From Actimicrobium sp047621665 (GTDB lineage Bacteria > Pseudomonadota > Gammaproteobacteria > Burkholderiales > Burkholderiaceae_D): a stretch of 64,000 nucleotides of DNA. The position numbers were made by a program, and so were the translations under genes. Shown one piece after another: positions 34,872-43,519 of the stretch. The DNA lies in the NCBI GenBank assembly GCA_047621665.1, contig JBLHMB010000011.1, positions 17,989 through 81,988 of the forward strand, written 5' to 3'. Every line of letters begins with the position of its first letter. Position 1 is the first letter of the stretch. Below the pieces are notes generated by a model that ran no database searches, was not told the origin of the DNA, and saw only the letters and a list, made by a program, of their open reading frames with translations.

Positions 34872-36359
34872 ATGCATGCACTGTATAGCGTTAGCGTAAT
34901 CCGCCAGATCGAACAGGCTGCGCTGCAACAGGTTCCTGCCGGCACGCTGATGCAGCGCGCCGGGCTGGCGACGGCAAATGCCGCGCTGGGGTTGCTGAAC
35001 GTGGCACCGCACGACGCCACCATCCTGGTTCTGGCGGGACCCGGCAATAACGGGGGCGATGCGCTGGAAGCCGCAGCACGACTGGCCGGGGCTGGCGCGA
35101 GCGTCCTGGTGCGGCTTTGCGCCGATCCGCAAGGCTTGCCCGCCGATGCGCGTCAGGCGCTAATACGGGTGCGCCAGACATCGGCCGTCTTCATTGATGA
35201 CCTGCCGGTACGCCATTGGTCGCTGGTCATCGACGGCTTGTTCGGCGTTGGTCTGGGCCGTCCCATCGACGGTGATGTCGCCGACCTGATCCGCACAATC
35301 AACCGGCTCGACCTTAACGTCCTGGCCATCGATGTTCCGAGCGGGCTCGATGCCGACCACGGCATGCTGGTCGGAGACGTCGCCATCCGCGCCGGCACCA
35401 CGCTCACCTTCATCGGTGACAAGCCGGGCCTGCATACGCTGGCCGGGCGCGAGTACGCCGGCAGCGTCCTTGTCGACACGCTCGGCATCGATGCTGCACT
35501 CTATCCGGTAGCTGCGCTGGAGCTGTCCGGCCCGGCACTATTTAGCTCAGTCGTTCGGCCACGTTCGCATGATTCGCACAAAGGCAGTTATGGCGACGTG
35601 ATGGTTATTGGTGGTGCTGATGGCATGACTGGCGCTGCCATTCTTGCCGCCCGCAGCGCGCTCCATGCAGGTGCCGGCAAGGTTCACGCTACCTTCCTTG
35701 GCGCGGTGCCGGCTTACGACCCGCTGCATCCCGAACTGATGTGCCGCAGCGCAAGCGGAGTCGATTTCGGCAAGGCCGTGCTGGTTGCCGGACCGGGGCT
35801 GGGAACGAGCACGGCTGCAGCAGCGTTGCTGCACAAGGTCTTGCGCAGCGGCCGCCCGCTCGTGCTCGATGCCGATGCGCTGAACCTGATGGCCGCCGAC
35901 CCGGCGATACAGAAACAGGTCGCATCGCATCCGGCGCCGGTGCTGTTGACGCCCCACCCACTGGAGGCAGCGCGCTTGCTTCGCTGCGATACCGGCCACA
36001 TCCAGGCCAACCGCACCGCTGCTGCGGCCGCACTGGCAGCACGCTTGCAGGCGACCGTAATACTGAAGGGGTCGGGCAGTGTCATTGCGCGCCCGAATGG
36101 GCACATGGCAATCAATTCCAGTGGCAATCCGGCACTGGCCAGTGGCGGCACAGGAGATGTCCTGGCCGGCTTGTGCGGTGCATTGCTGGCGCAAGGATGG
36201 CCGGTGTGGGAAGCGGCCACCGGAGCGGCCTGGCTGCATGGTCACGCCGCCGATGTCCTGGTGCGCAATGGTGATGGTCCGGTCGGTCTGACAGCCAGCG
36301 AACTGACCGTGCAGATACGACGTGAAATCAATCGGTTGAAACCCGCCGGCAAGGACTAG
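34872..36359 (+). CDS. nnr: Bifunctional NAD(P)H-hydrate epimerase/dehydratase
   Basis: A 495-residue repair enzyme for damaged NAD(P)H. The N-terminal epimerase domain (about 1-210) has LAGPGNNGGDALEAAARLA and IDVPSGLDADHG. The C-terminal ADP/ATP-dependent dehydratase (about 225-490) has GSYGDVMVIGGADGMTGAAI, VAGPGLGT and NSSGNPALASGGTGDVLAG, the last being the catalytic and nucleotide-binding region. Both halves look complete. Confidence 0.95.
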   Translation: MHALYSVSVIRQIEQAALQQVPAGTLMQRAGLATANAALGLLNVAPHDATILVLAGPGNNGGDALEAAARLAGAGASVLVRLCADPQGLPADARQALIRVRQTSAVFIDDLPVRHWSLVIDGLFGVGLGRPIDGDVADLIRTINRLDLNVLAIDVPSGLDADHGMLVGDVAIRAGTTLTFIGDKPGLHTLAGREYAGSVLVDTLGIDAALYPVAALELSGPALFSSVVRPRSHDSHKGSYGDVMVIGGADGMTGAAILAARSALHAGAGKVHATFLGAVPAYDPLHPELMCRSASGVDFGKAVLVAGPGLGTSTAAAALLHKVLRSGRPLVLDADALNLMAADPAIQKQVASHPAPVLLTPHPLEAARLLRCDTGHIQANRTAAAAALAARLQATVILKGSGSVIARPNGHMAINSSGNPALASGGTGDVLAGLCGALLAQGWPVWEAATGAAWLHGHAADVLVRNGDGPVGLTASELTVQIRREINRLKPAGKD

Positions 36360-36372
36360 AAAACGGGCAGAT

Positions 36373-37101
36373 TTATACCGGTGCGGTTACCAACAACCGG
36401 CCTGCCGCGATCGTGATGGTGCTGGCGCAGCGCGCTGCGATCGTGCGATCGTGCGTTACCAGTACCAGCGTCGATTTGCGTTCGCGATTGAGTTCGAACA
36501 TCAGGTCGATGACGGCCTCGCCGGTGGCGGCGTCCAGACTGCCGGTGGGCTCATCGGCGAACAGTAGCGGCGGCTCGGTTACGAATGCCCGCGCCAGTGC
36601 AACCCGTTGTTGCTCTCCGCCCGACATAAATTTAGGATAGTGTCGCAGCCGGCTGTCCAGTCCAACGCGGCCCAGCATCGCGGCCGCCTTGTCCCTGGCG
36701 TTATCGTCACCACGTAGCTCCAATGGCAGCATCACATTTTCGAGTGCTGTCAGGTGGCCGAGCAGTTGGAAGGACTGAAACACGAAGCCCAGTTTGGCCA
36801 TCCGCACACCGGCGCGGCCGTCTTCGTCGAGCGCAAACAAGTCCACGCCATCGAGCAAAATGGTGCCGCTGGTTGGCGTATCAAGTCCGGCCATCAGGCC
36901 TAGCAGCGTCGACTTGCCGGAACCGGAAGCACCGACAATAGCGAGCGTGGCACCAGCCGGCACGGTAAAATCGATGCCGTCCAGTATCGTCAATTCGCCA
37001 GTCGCATCAGCGACGCGTTTGGTCAGCAGTCTGGCTTCGATGGCAAGTGGTACAGCAGAGGCAACATTCTGGTCAACATTCATATTGGAAAGTTCAGGCA
37101 T
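36373..37101 (-). CDS. ABC transporter ATP-binding protein (YbbA/LolD-like)
   Basis: ATPase of about 242 residues. Walker A is GASGSGKSTL, the signature is MSGGEQQRVALARAF and Walker B is LLFADEPTG, followed by the H-loop LVTHD. It is most like YbbA, which in E. coli pairs with the permease YbbP next to tesA. No permease gene lies beside it here. The start is uncertain: ATG 37101 overlaps the tesA start on the other strand by three bases, and ATG 37083 (MNVDQNV) is an alternative. Confidence 0.9.
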   Translation of the reverse strand: MPELSNMNVDQNVASAVPLAIEARLLTKRVADATGELTILDGIDFTVPAGATLAIVGASGSGKSTLLGLMAGLDTPTSGTILLDGVDLFALDEDGRAGVRMAKLGFVFQSFQLLGHLTALENVMLPLELRGDDNARDKAAAMLGRVGLDSRLRHYPKFMSGGEQQRVALARAFVTEPPLLFADEPTGSLDAATGEAVIDLMFELNRERKSTLVLVTHDRTIAARCASTITIAAGRLLVTAPV

Positions 37102-37750
37102 GCGTAAAGAGTCAGTTGGAAATTGGGGAGCGATAAAGTGGGCGCGCGTGGCAGTGATGATTGCCGTGACGATGTGTACAACGAGCGCGTATTCTGCATC
37201 AAAAGCAGTGCTTGTGCTCGGCGACAGTCTGTCCGCCGAATACGGACTGGCACGGGGCGAAGGGTGGGTAGCGTTACTCGAACAAAGATTGAAGGACAGC
37301 GGCATTGATGCCACGCTGATCAATGCCAGCATCAGCGGCGAAACCACCAGCGGCGGCATCACCCGTTTGCCTGCACTACTGAATAAAAATAAGCCAACCG
37401 TCGTCGTGGTCGAACTCGGCGCTAACGATGGCTTGCGCGGACTGGCCTTGAGTGACACTAAAAAAAATCTCCGGGCCATCATCAACGCGGCCAAAAAATC
37501 CAATGCCCGGGTCGTGCTGGTCGGCATGCAACTGCCACCGAATTACGGTACGGATTACACCAAGCGCTTCGCCGCAATCTATCCGGCACTGGCGAAAGAA
37601 ACCAAGTCAGCGCTGGTACCGTTCATGCTGGAAGGCGTAGTCCGTCAGCCATCGCTGTTCCAGGCCGACCGCATCCATCCGACCGCGCAAGCCCACCCGA
37701 TCATCCTCGACACTATCTGGCCGCAGCTCAAGCCGCTTTTAAGCAAATGA
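37100..37750 (+). CDS. tesA: Arylesterase/lysophospholipase TesA (SGNH hydrolase)
   Basis: Periplasmic acyl-CoA thioesterase I/protease I/lysophospholipase L1 of 216 residues. A signal peptide of about 33 residues (WARVAVMIAVTMCTTSAYSA) precedes the mature enzyme. SGNH blocks: VLVLGDSLSAEYG (catalytic serine), NASISGETTSGG, ELGANDGLRG and DRIHPTAQAH (catalytic Asp-His). ATG 37100 with TTGGAAAG upstream is chosen. It diverges from the YbbA-like ATPase. Confidence 0.93.
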   Translation: MRKESVGNWGAIKWARVAVMIAVTMCTTSAYSASKAVLVLGDSLSAEYGLARGEGWVALLEQRLKDSGIDATLINASISGETTSGGITRLPALLNKNKPTVVVVELGANDGLRGLALSDTKKNLRAIINAAKKSNARVVLVGMQLPPNYGTDYTKRFAAIYPALAKETKSALVPFMLEGVVRQPSLFQADRIHPTAQAHPIILDTIWPQLKPLLSK

Positions 37751-37754
37751 ACCC

Positions 37755-38813
37755 ATGAAGTATCCCGCCCTGCTCCCCTTTTCCGAAGTGCTGCCGCAAT
37801 TGGCCCGCTTCGACGCCATCATCGACGTACGTAGTCCCGGCGAATTTGCCGAAGACCACCTACCCGGCGCCATCAATTGCCCGGTGCTCGATGATGCCGA
37901 GCGCGAACGCATCGGTACGTTATACAAACAGGTCAATGCCTTCGAAGCCAAAAAAGCCGGCGCGGCTTTAGTCGCCCGCAACATCGGCCGGCATATCGAA
38001 ACCGTGTTCTACGACAAACCGAAAGACTGGCAGCCGCTGATCTACTGCTGGCGTGGCGGCAATCGCAGTGGCGCGCTGACGCACATCCTGGCCAGGATTG
38101 GCTGGCCGGCAATCCAGCTCGATGGTGGCTACAAGGAATTCCGCCGGCACGTCAACACCAGCTTGCCGGAACTGGCGGCAGGACTGCAGTATCGGGTCGT
38201 GTGCGGGACCACCGGCAGCGGCAAGAGCCGGCTGCTGCAAACACTGGCTGCGCATGGCGCGCAGGTACTCGATCTCGAACAACTGGCCGAGCACCGTGGC
38301 TCGGTACTTGGCGGCTGGCCCAGTGCGCCGCAACCGAGCCAGAAAATGTTCGAAACCCGCCTGTGGCAGGCACTGCGCGGATTCGATTCAGCGCGGGAAG
38401 TCTTCGTCGAATCGGAAAGCAAGAAGGTTGGCAACGTCCGCGTACCGGAGGCATTAATGGAACGCATCCGCGCTTCGCCGTGCATCGCATTGGGTTTGTC
38501 GCAGCCGCACCGGGTGCAATTGCTGATGCAGGAATATGACAACTTTGTTGATGCACCCGACACGCTGGCCGAACAACTGAACTGTCTGGTAACGATGTAT
38601 GGAAAAGAGCGCATCGGTGTCTGGCAAGCAATGGCGCGCGATGGCCACCTGCCGATACTGGTCGACGAACTGCTGGTGCAGCACTACGACCCGGCCTATC
38701 TGAAGTCGATCGAGCGCAACTTCAGTCAGTACACGCAAGCAGTCAAGCTGGATTTGCCGGATATTTCGCTGGCAACCTTCGACGCTGCCGCACGCCAATT
38801 GCATCCGGCCTGA
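37755..38813 (+). CDS. mnmH: tRNA 2-selenouridine synthase MnmH (SelU)
   Basis: A 352-residue enzyme that geranylates 2-thiouridine and then replaces it with 2-selenouridine at the tRNA wobble position. The N-terminal rhodanese domain has IIDVRSPGEFAEDHLPGA and the active cysteine in YCWRGGNRSGA. The C-terminal P-loop domain has GTTGSGKSRLL. No selD is in view, although selenophosphate is needed. It lies four bases after tesA and ends three bases before the convergent methyltransferase gene. Confidence 0.94.
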   Translation: MKYPALLPFSEVLPQLARFDAIIDVRSPGEFAEDHLPGAINCPVLDDAERERIGTLYKQVNAFEAKKAGAALVARNIGRHIETVFYDKPKDWQPLIYCWRGGNRSGALTHILARIGWPAIQLDGGYKEFRRHVNTSLPELAAGLQYRVVCGTTGSGKSRLLQTLAAHGAQVLDLEQLAEHRGSVLGGWPSAPQPSQKMFETRLWQALRGFDSAREVFVESESKKVGNVRVPEALMERIRASPCIALGLSQPHRVQLLMQEYDNFVDAPDTLAEQLNCLVTMYGKERIGVWQAMARDGHLPILVDELLVQHYDPAYLKSIERNFSQYTQAVKLDLPDISLATFDAAARQLHPA

Positions 38814-38816
38814 GCA

Positions 38817-39770
38817 TTATCCGGCCAGCACAAGTTCCGGCTCGGTCAACCGGGCAGGAACCGATGCGCTCATCGTCAATTGCAGTGACGGCAACGAGCC
38901 ACCGGCCCGATAACTGAAACTGACGTGCAACACGTCGCCCTCAGCGACGTCGACCGGCTCGTTAAACGGGAGGATCATGAAGTTATTGAGCCAGTCGATG
39001 GTCGACTGCTGATCCATCAGCACCGCGAGGACGTTCTTGGTTATAAAGCGCAGCGAAGTCACTGTGCCGCTGTGCGCCATCGTGAACCGGCCGCTCCAGC
39101 TAATCAAAGGATCAACTTCAGTCTGAAAATCGAGCGTGCTGTAGACCTGTGGTTCGGCCATTTCGACGGTATCCCCGGCATCCCGCGTCAGTTCGCGAAA
39201 TTGCACGATCGGAGCGTTATATCCTTCGAAGTCATAGTCGAGCTGCAATGGTTGCACCGCCATGATGACGGCATCCGGAACAAATAACGGCAGCGGTCCG
39301 TCGAAGCGTGCGAGGTAACGCTGCTTGAACGAAGCCATCACATCGACCTGTTTTTCGCGCAGCATACCGACATGAATCATTTCGCAGATCACCACATCGA
39401 CCGGTTCCGGCGGCAGGTAGTCAAACGCATCTGCCTCGATGACTTCCACCTTGTGGCCGTGCCGGTTGCGCGCCAGCAGGCGGCGTGCTTCATGGACCAT
39501 GTCCGGATTGAATTCAACGCACCAGACTTTTTCAGCGGTCGCCGCGGCAAAAAAAGACAGTACGCCGGTGCCACCACCCAACTCCAGGACTTTCGCGCCG
39601 GGAAACACCACTGCACTGATCGCCGCCTTGAAACTCTTCATCCGGCGCTGATCCATCAGCATGTTGTGATGGTATTGCAGAGGAATGAATTGTCCTAGAT
39701 AACAACTTTCGATTTCACGTTCGGTCAACATCGGGTTTTCCTGATTGTTCGGCTCGACGTGATTATCCAT
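38817..39770 (-). CDS. PRMT-like class I SAM-dependent methyltransferase
   Basis: A 317-residue methyltransferase with the features of protein arginine methyltransferases. The region before motif I (LQYHHNMLMDQRRMKSFKAA) matches the PRMT helix region. Motif I is VLELGGGTGVLSFFAA, followed by CVEFNPDM. The double-E loop is CEMIHVGMLRE, with its two glutamates nine residues apart exactly as in PRMT1 (SEWMGYxxxxE). The C-terminal beta-barrel region (about 150-315) is present, but the THW loop reads IDW. Substrate unknown. I chose ATG 39770, with GGGGAA upstream, over ATG 39815. Confidence 0.85.
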   Translation of the reverse strand: MDNHVEPNNQENPMLTEREIESCYLGQFIPLQYHHNMLMDQRRMKSFKAAISAVVFPGAKVLELGGGTGVLSFFAAATAEKVWCVEFNPDMVHEARRLLARNRHGHKVEVIEADAFDYLPPEPVDVVICEMIHVGMLREKQVDVMASFKQRYLARFDGPLPLFVPDAVIMAVQPLQLDYDFEGYNAPIVQFRELTRDAGDTVEMAEPQVYSTLDFQTEVDPLISWSGRFTMAHSGTVTSLRFITKNVLAVLMDQQSTIDWLNNFMILPFNEPVDVAEGDVLHVSFSYRAGGSLPSLQLTMSASVPARLTEPELVLAG

Positions 39771-40162
39771 GGCATTCCCCGGTTCAATTAGATGAGCAGA
39801 AGCACTTTTCAACATGTGTTTTTAGTAGGATGAACATAATCTAAAGCGGCCGCTAAGTACACTTAGTTTTATTAAAAACGCCACTTAATTTCATGGAGAT
39901 GAATAACATAAACCATAAGTACACATAACCGAAATGGCTGAGCCAAACTGACCGTACTAACCGGACAGTCTGGCGGGGCATGAGCAACCCGTCACCGGGG
40001 GCCGGCTGAACTGGATGAAAATTACGATAGGCGGTTGGAAGAAAAGATTTTTATGTAGTCGAACAACAAAATAGGTGACAGAGTCGCTGGAACACTAGTT
40101 GCCGCTTCGCGAGTACGCAAAGTGCCGTCCGCGCGCGTCCTGGCGTCCGGGCTACGCTATCC
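39771..40162. other. Intergenic region between the PRMT-like gene and glnB
   Basis: About 390 bases. The part from 39820 to 39940 is AT-rich and contains two palindromic sites described separately. The rest, 39950-40160, shows no gene, RNA or clear terminator. Confidence 0.6.
39853..39928. promoter_or_regulatory. Two palindromic TAAGTACAC sites upstream of the PRMT-like gene
   Basis: CTAAGTACACTTAG (39853-39866) is almost a perfect palindrome, and ATAAGTACACATAA (39915-39928) repeats its core 62 bases on. Two similar sites about six helical turns apart, close to the start of the PRMT-like gene, suggest operators for a dimeric repressor. The protein is unknown. Confidence 0.45.
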
Positions 40163-40501
40163 TCAGACTGCATCCGATCCGGTTTCGCCGGTACGAATAC
40201 GGATGACTTGTTCTACATTTTGAACAAATATCTTGCCGTCGCCGATCTTGCCTGTACGTGCAGCCTTGATGATGGCATCGACAGCAGCCTCCATGGTGGC
40301 GTCGTCGACGATCGCTTCGACTTTCACTTTGGGCAGGAAATCGACGACATATTCTGCACCACGATACAACTCAGTATGCCCTTTTTGGCGACCGAAACCT
40401 TTGACCTCGGTCACTGTCAAGCCGGTAACTCCCACCTCGGCGAGTGCTTCACGAACTTCGTCGAGCTTGAATGGCTTGATGATGGCGGTTATCTGTTTCA
40501 T
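40163..40501 (-). CDS. glnB: Nitrogen regulatory protein P-II
   Basis: A 112-residue PII signal protein that senses 2-oxoglutarate, ATP/ADP and, by uridylylation, glutamine. MKQITAIIKPFKLDEVREAL is the PII start. The T-loop holds the uridylylated tyrosine in ELYRGAEYVVDF, and TGKIGDGKIFV is the nucleotide-binding C-loop region. It lies downstream of nadE on the same strand, as in many Burkholderiales, which favours the glnB name over glnK; no amtB is next to it. Confidence 0.95.
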   Translation of the reverse strand: MKQITAIIKPFKLDEVREALAEVGVTGLTVTEVKGFGRQKGHTELYRGAEYVVDFLPKVKVEAIVDDATMEAAVDAIIKAARTGKIGDGKIFVQNVEQVIRIRTGETGSDAV

Positions 40502-40558
40502 GGTAAATCCTTGGTTGGGCTGACGGCGTGACGACAACAATAATGCTTCGATTTTAAA

Positions 40559-42172
40559 CTAGCCGCGAAATTTCGATGTGATCGGATAGCGCCAGTCGCG
40601 CCCGAAAGCACGATGCGTGACGCGGATACCAACGGGCGACTGACGACGCTTGTATTCGTTGATCTTAATCAAATGGGTAATACGCGCGACGTCCTCGGCC
40701 CGATAACCGGCTGCAACGACTTCCTCAACGCTGCGGTTTTCTTCCATAAATAGCTGCATGATACCGTCGAGTATTTCGTAAGGTGGCAAGGAATCCTGGT
40801 CCGTCTGGTCGGGTCGTAGTTCAGCCGAGGGAGCGCGGGTCAATATACGCTCAGGAATAACAGCGGAAATCGAATTGCGGTAGGCACACAAGCGGTACAC
40901 CAGCGTCTTGGCGATATCCTTGAGCACTGCAAAACCGCCGGCCATATCGCCATACAACGTGCAATAGCCGACCGCCATTTCACTCTTGTTGCCGGTAGTC
41001 AGGACAATCGCACCATGCTTGTTCGACAGCGCCATCAACATGGTTCCGCGAATGCGGGCCTGAATGTTTTCTTCAGTTGCATCGAGTGGCAACCCGGCGA
41101 AATCGGACGCAAGTGTGCTCAGGAATGCGTCAAAACAAGTAGCAATGGCAATTTCGTCGTAGCGCACACCAGTTCGTCGGGCCATGTCGCGTGAGTCAAT
41201 CCAGGATATTTCCGCGGTGTAGGGCGACGGCATCATCACGGTACGCACCTTGTCAGCACCGAGGGCATCGACGGCGACTGCCAGCGTCAGGGCCGAATCG
41301 ACCCCACCTGACAAGCCCAGCAACACGCCCGGGAAACCATTCTTGCCGATATAGTCGCGTACCCCGAGAACCAGTGCCTGATAAACCTGCGCCTCGACAG
41401 ACAAGTGCTCTGCGATAACACCTGGCAACGGCGTTGCGCCATCGAACTCGATCAGTTGCAAGTCTTCCTCGACATGCTTGAGCTGCGCTTGTAACTGGCC
41501 GGCCCGGTCCATCACGAACGAATTCCCGTCGAAGATCAACTCGTCCTGACCGCCAACGAGATTTACGTAGACCAGCGCCAGTCCCTGTGCGCAGACATTG
41601 GTGCGCATGATGTCGTAGCGCAGATGCAGCTTGTGCATGTGATAGGGCGAGCCATTCGGTACCAGCAGCACCTGCGCGCCAGCGGCGCGGGCGCGCCCCG
41701 GTGCGCGGTCGAACCACGTATCTTCACAAATATTGATCCCGAACGCCACGTCCTTGACCGTGAATACACAGACCTGCTCACCGGCAGAAAAATACCTTTT
41801 CTCGTCGAATACAGCATCGTTGGGTAATTCAGCCTTGTGGTAGGTCGCGCTGACACGACCGTTGACAAGCACCACGACTGCATTGAAACGCACGCCATCA
41901 TTTATCACCGGCAAACCGACAAGAACATGGAGGCCGGCAAAGGCGGCCAGATCGGCGGCCAGCCCGGCAACTTGCTCGGCCGATTGTGCGTAAAATGCAT
42001 CGCGTAGTAATAAGTCTTCCGGAGGATAACCAGTCAGCGACATTTCTGGCGTGACAACGATATCTGCACCTTGCGCGGCAGCGCGCTCGGCAAAGGCAAA
42101 GATTCTTGCGCGGTTACCGCTCAGGTCACCGACTGTACTGTTAATTTGGGCAATGGCAACTTTGACTGTCAT
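40559..42172 (-). CDS. nadE: Glutamine-dependent NAD+ synthetase
   Basis: A 537-residue enzyme for the last step of NAD synthesis. The N-terminal nitrilase-type glutaminase domain (about 1-265) has the Glu-Lys-Cys triad in VVTPEMSLTGY, YHKAELPND and INICEDTW. The C-terminal synthetase domain (about 285-537) has the ATP P-loop LLGLSGGVDSALTLAV and TGNKSEMAVGY. The two-domain form uses glutamine rather than free ammonia. Confidence 0.96.
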   Translation of the reverse strand: MTVKVAIAQINSTVGDLSGNRARIFAFAERAAAQGADIVVTPEMSLTGYPPEDLLLRDAFYAQSAEQVAGLAADLAAFAGLHVLVGLPVINDGVRFNAVVVLVNGRVSATYHKAELPNDAVFDEKRYFSAGEQVCVFTVKDVAFGINICEDTWFDRAPGRARAAGAQVLLVPNGSPYHMHKLHLRYDIMRTNVCAQGLALVYVNLVGGQDELIFDGNSFVMDRAGQLQAQLKHVEEDLQLIEFDGATPLPGVIAEHLSVEAQVYQALVLGVRDYIGKNGFPGVLLGLSGGVDSALTLAVAVDALGADKVRTVMMPSPYTAEISWIDSRDMARRTGVRYDEIAIATCFDAFLSTLASDFAGLPLDATEENIQARIRGTMLMALSNKHGAIVLTTGNKSEMAVGYCTLYGDMAGGFAVLKDIAKTLVYRLCAYRNSISAVIPERILTRAPSAELRPDQTDQDSLPPYEILDGIMQLFMEENRSVEEVVAAGYRAEDVARITHLIKINEYKRRQSPVGIRVTHRAFGRDWRYPITSKFRG

Positions 42173-42298
42173 GAGTGCAATTCTTCAAGCAAAAAAATCA
42201 AGTGAGCAGGCAGCGCGGGAGTCGGAAACAACACTGATGGTCGTCACGCGCGTCCGCCCACAACGTTAAAAGATACAAAAGCCATATAGGGAAATTCA

Positions 42299-43462
42299 GT
42301 GAATTATCGCACGCAAATCATCTCCTCTTTGAGTGCCGTCGGCCAGCCTGCATGGGATGGTCTGCTGGCTCTGCAGGGCGATGCCAACCCGTTCCTGTCG
42401 TATGCATTTCTGGATGCCCTGCACGAGACCGGTTGTGCATCGATCGACACCGGCTGGCAACCGCAATTCCTGATTTTGTGGGATGACCAGGAGTCACCAC
42501 CGCAACTAGCCGCCGCCATCCCGCTCTACGCAAAGATGCATTCGTACGGCGAGTACGTGTTCGACTGGGCCTGGGCGGATGCCTATCAGCGCAATGGCCT
42601 TGACTATTACCCGAAGCTGCTGTCATCGATACCCTTCACCCCGGTCACCGGCGGGCGCTTGCTGGCACGCGACGATGCTGCGCGCACGGCGCTGGTGGAG
42701 GCGCTGTGCGCAGTACAGGTCAACAGTCAGGTGTCCTCGACACACGTTCTGTATCCCCCCGGGGCACAAGCAAGTCAGTTAAAAGAAGCGGGCTTCATGT
42801 TGCGTGCCGGCGTGCAGTTTCACTGGCTCAATCCCGGCTATGCCAGCTTTGATGATTTCCTCGAATCGCTGGAGCGCAAGAAGCGCAAGAACATCCGCGC
42901 CGAACGCCGCAAGGTTGCCGAACAAGGCATTGTTTTTCGCCAGGTCGCCGGCACCGATGCCAGCGCAGCAGACTGGGAATTTTTTAATCGCTGCTATGCG
43001 CAAACGTATACCGAACACCATTCGACGCCTTACCTGAGCCTTGAGTTTTTCCTGCGTATCGGTGCAACGATGGGCCACAACATCCTGTTGATCATTGCAG
43101 AGCGGGAAGGCAGTCCGATCGCGGCATCGCTGGTAATCCACGATGGCCATACGCTCTACGGGCGTTATTGGGGGGCGATTGCCGATGTGCCTTGCCTGCA
43201 TTTCGAAACTGCGTACTACCAGCCGCTTGAATATTGTATTGCCAACGGTCTGGCGTGTTTCGAAGGCGGCGCCCAAGGCGAGCACAAGATGGCGCGCGGT
43301 TTTCTGCCGCAGAAAACCTGGTCTGCACACTGGCTGGCGCACCCGTCCTTTTCGGATGCCATCGAACGTTTTCTGGAACGTGAGACCGGCGGCATCGAGT
43401 CCTATATGGATGAACTACACGAACGCAACCCTTTCCGTACTGCGAACAGTACCGGCAACTGA
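42299..43462 (+). CDS. FemAB-like GNAT acyltransferase (COG3146)
   Basis: A 387-residue member of the FemAB-like/GNAT family predicted to act in peptidoglycan or amino-acyl transfer. The N-terminal NPFLSYAFLDALHETGCAS and the middle LESLERKKRKNIRAERRKV, together with LYGRYWGAIADVPCLHFETA and CFEGGAQGEHKMARGFLP, are characteristic. It starts with GTG at 42299, with AGGGAAA before it. In E. coli-like bacteria the family has no proven role. Confidence 0.85.
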   Translation: MNYRTQIISSLSAVGQPAWDGLLALQGDANPFLSYAFLDALHETGCASIDTGWQPQFLILWDDQESPPQLAAAIPLYAKMHSYGEYVFDWAWADAYQRNGLDYYPKLLSSIPFTPVTGGRLLARDDAARTALVEALCAVQVNSQVSSTHVLYPPGAQASQLKEAGFMLRAGVQFHWLNPGYASFDDFLESLERKKRKNIRAERRKVAEQGIVFRQVAGTDASAADWEFFNRCYAQTYTEHHSTPYLSLEFFLRIGATMGHNILLIIAEREGSPIAASLVIHDGHTLYGRYWGAIADVPCLHFETAYYQPLEYCIANGLACFEGGAQGEHKMARGFLPQKTWSAHWLAHPSFSDAIERFLERETGGIESYMDELHERNPFRTANSTGN

Positions 43463-43519
43463 CCAGGACGGTTGACGACGACTCACGCGCGCGGGTAGCG
43501 TATGTGATGTCTATTTAAT

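Noticed and set aside
39950..40160. Possible small RNA in the PRMT-glnB gap
   Set aside because: I see no hairpin followed by a T run and no promoter of note, so it cannot be supported from sequence alone.
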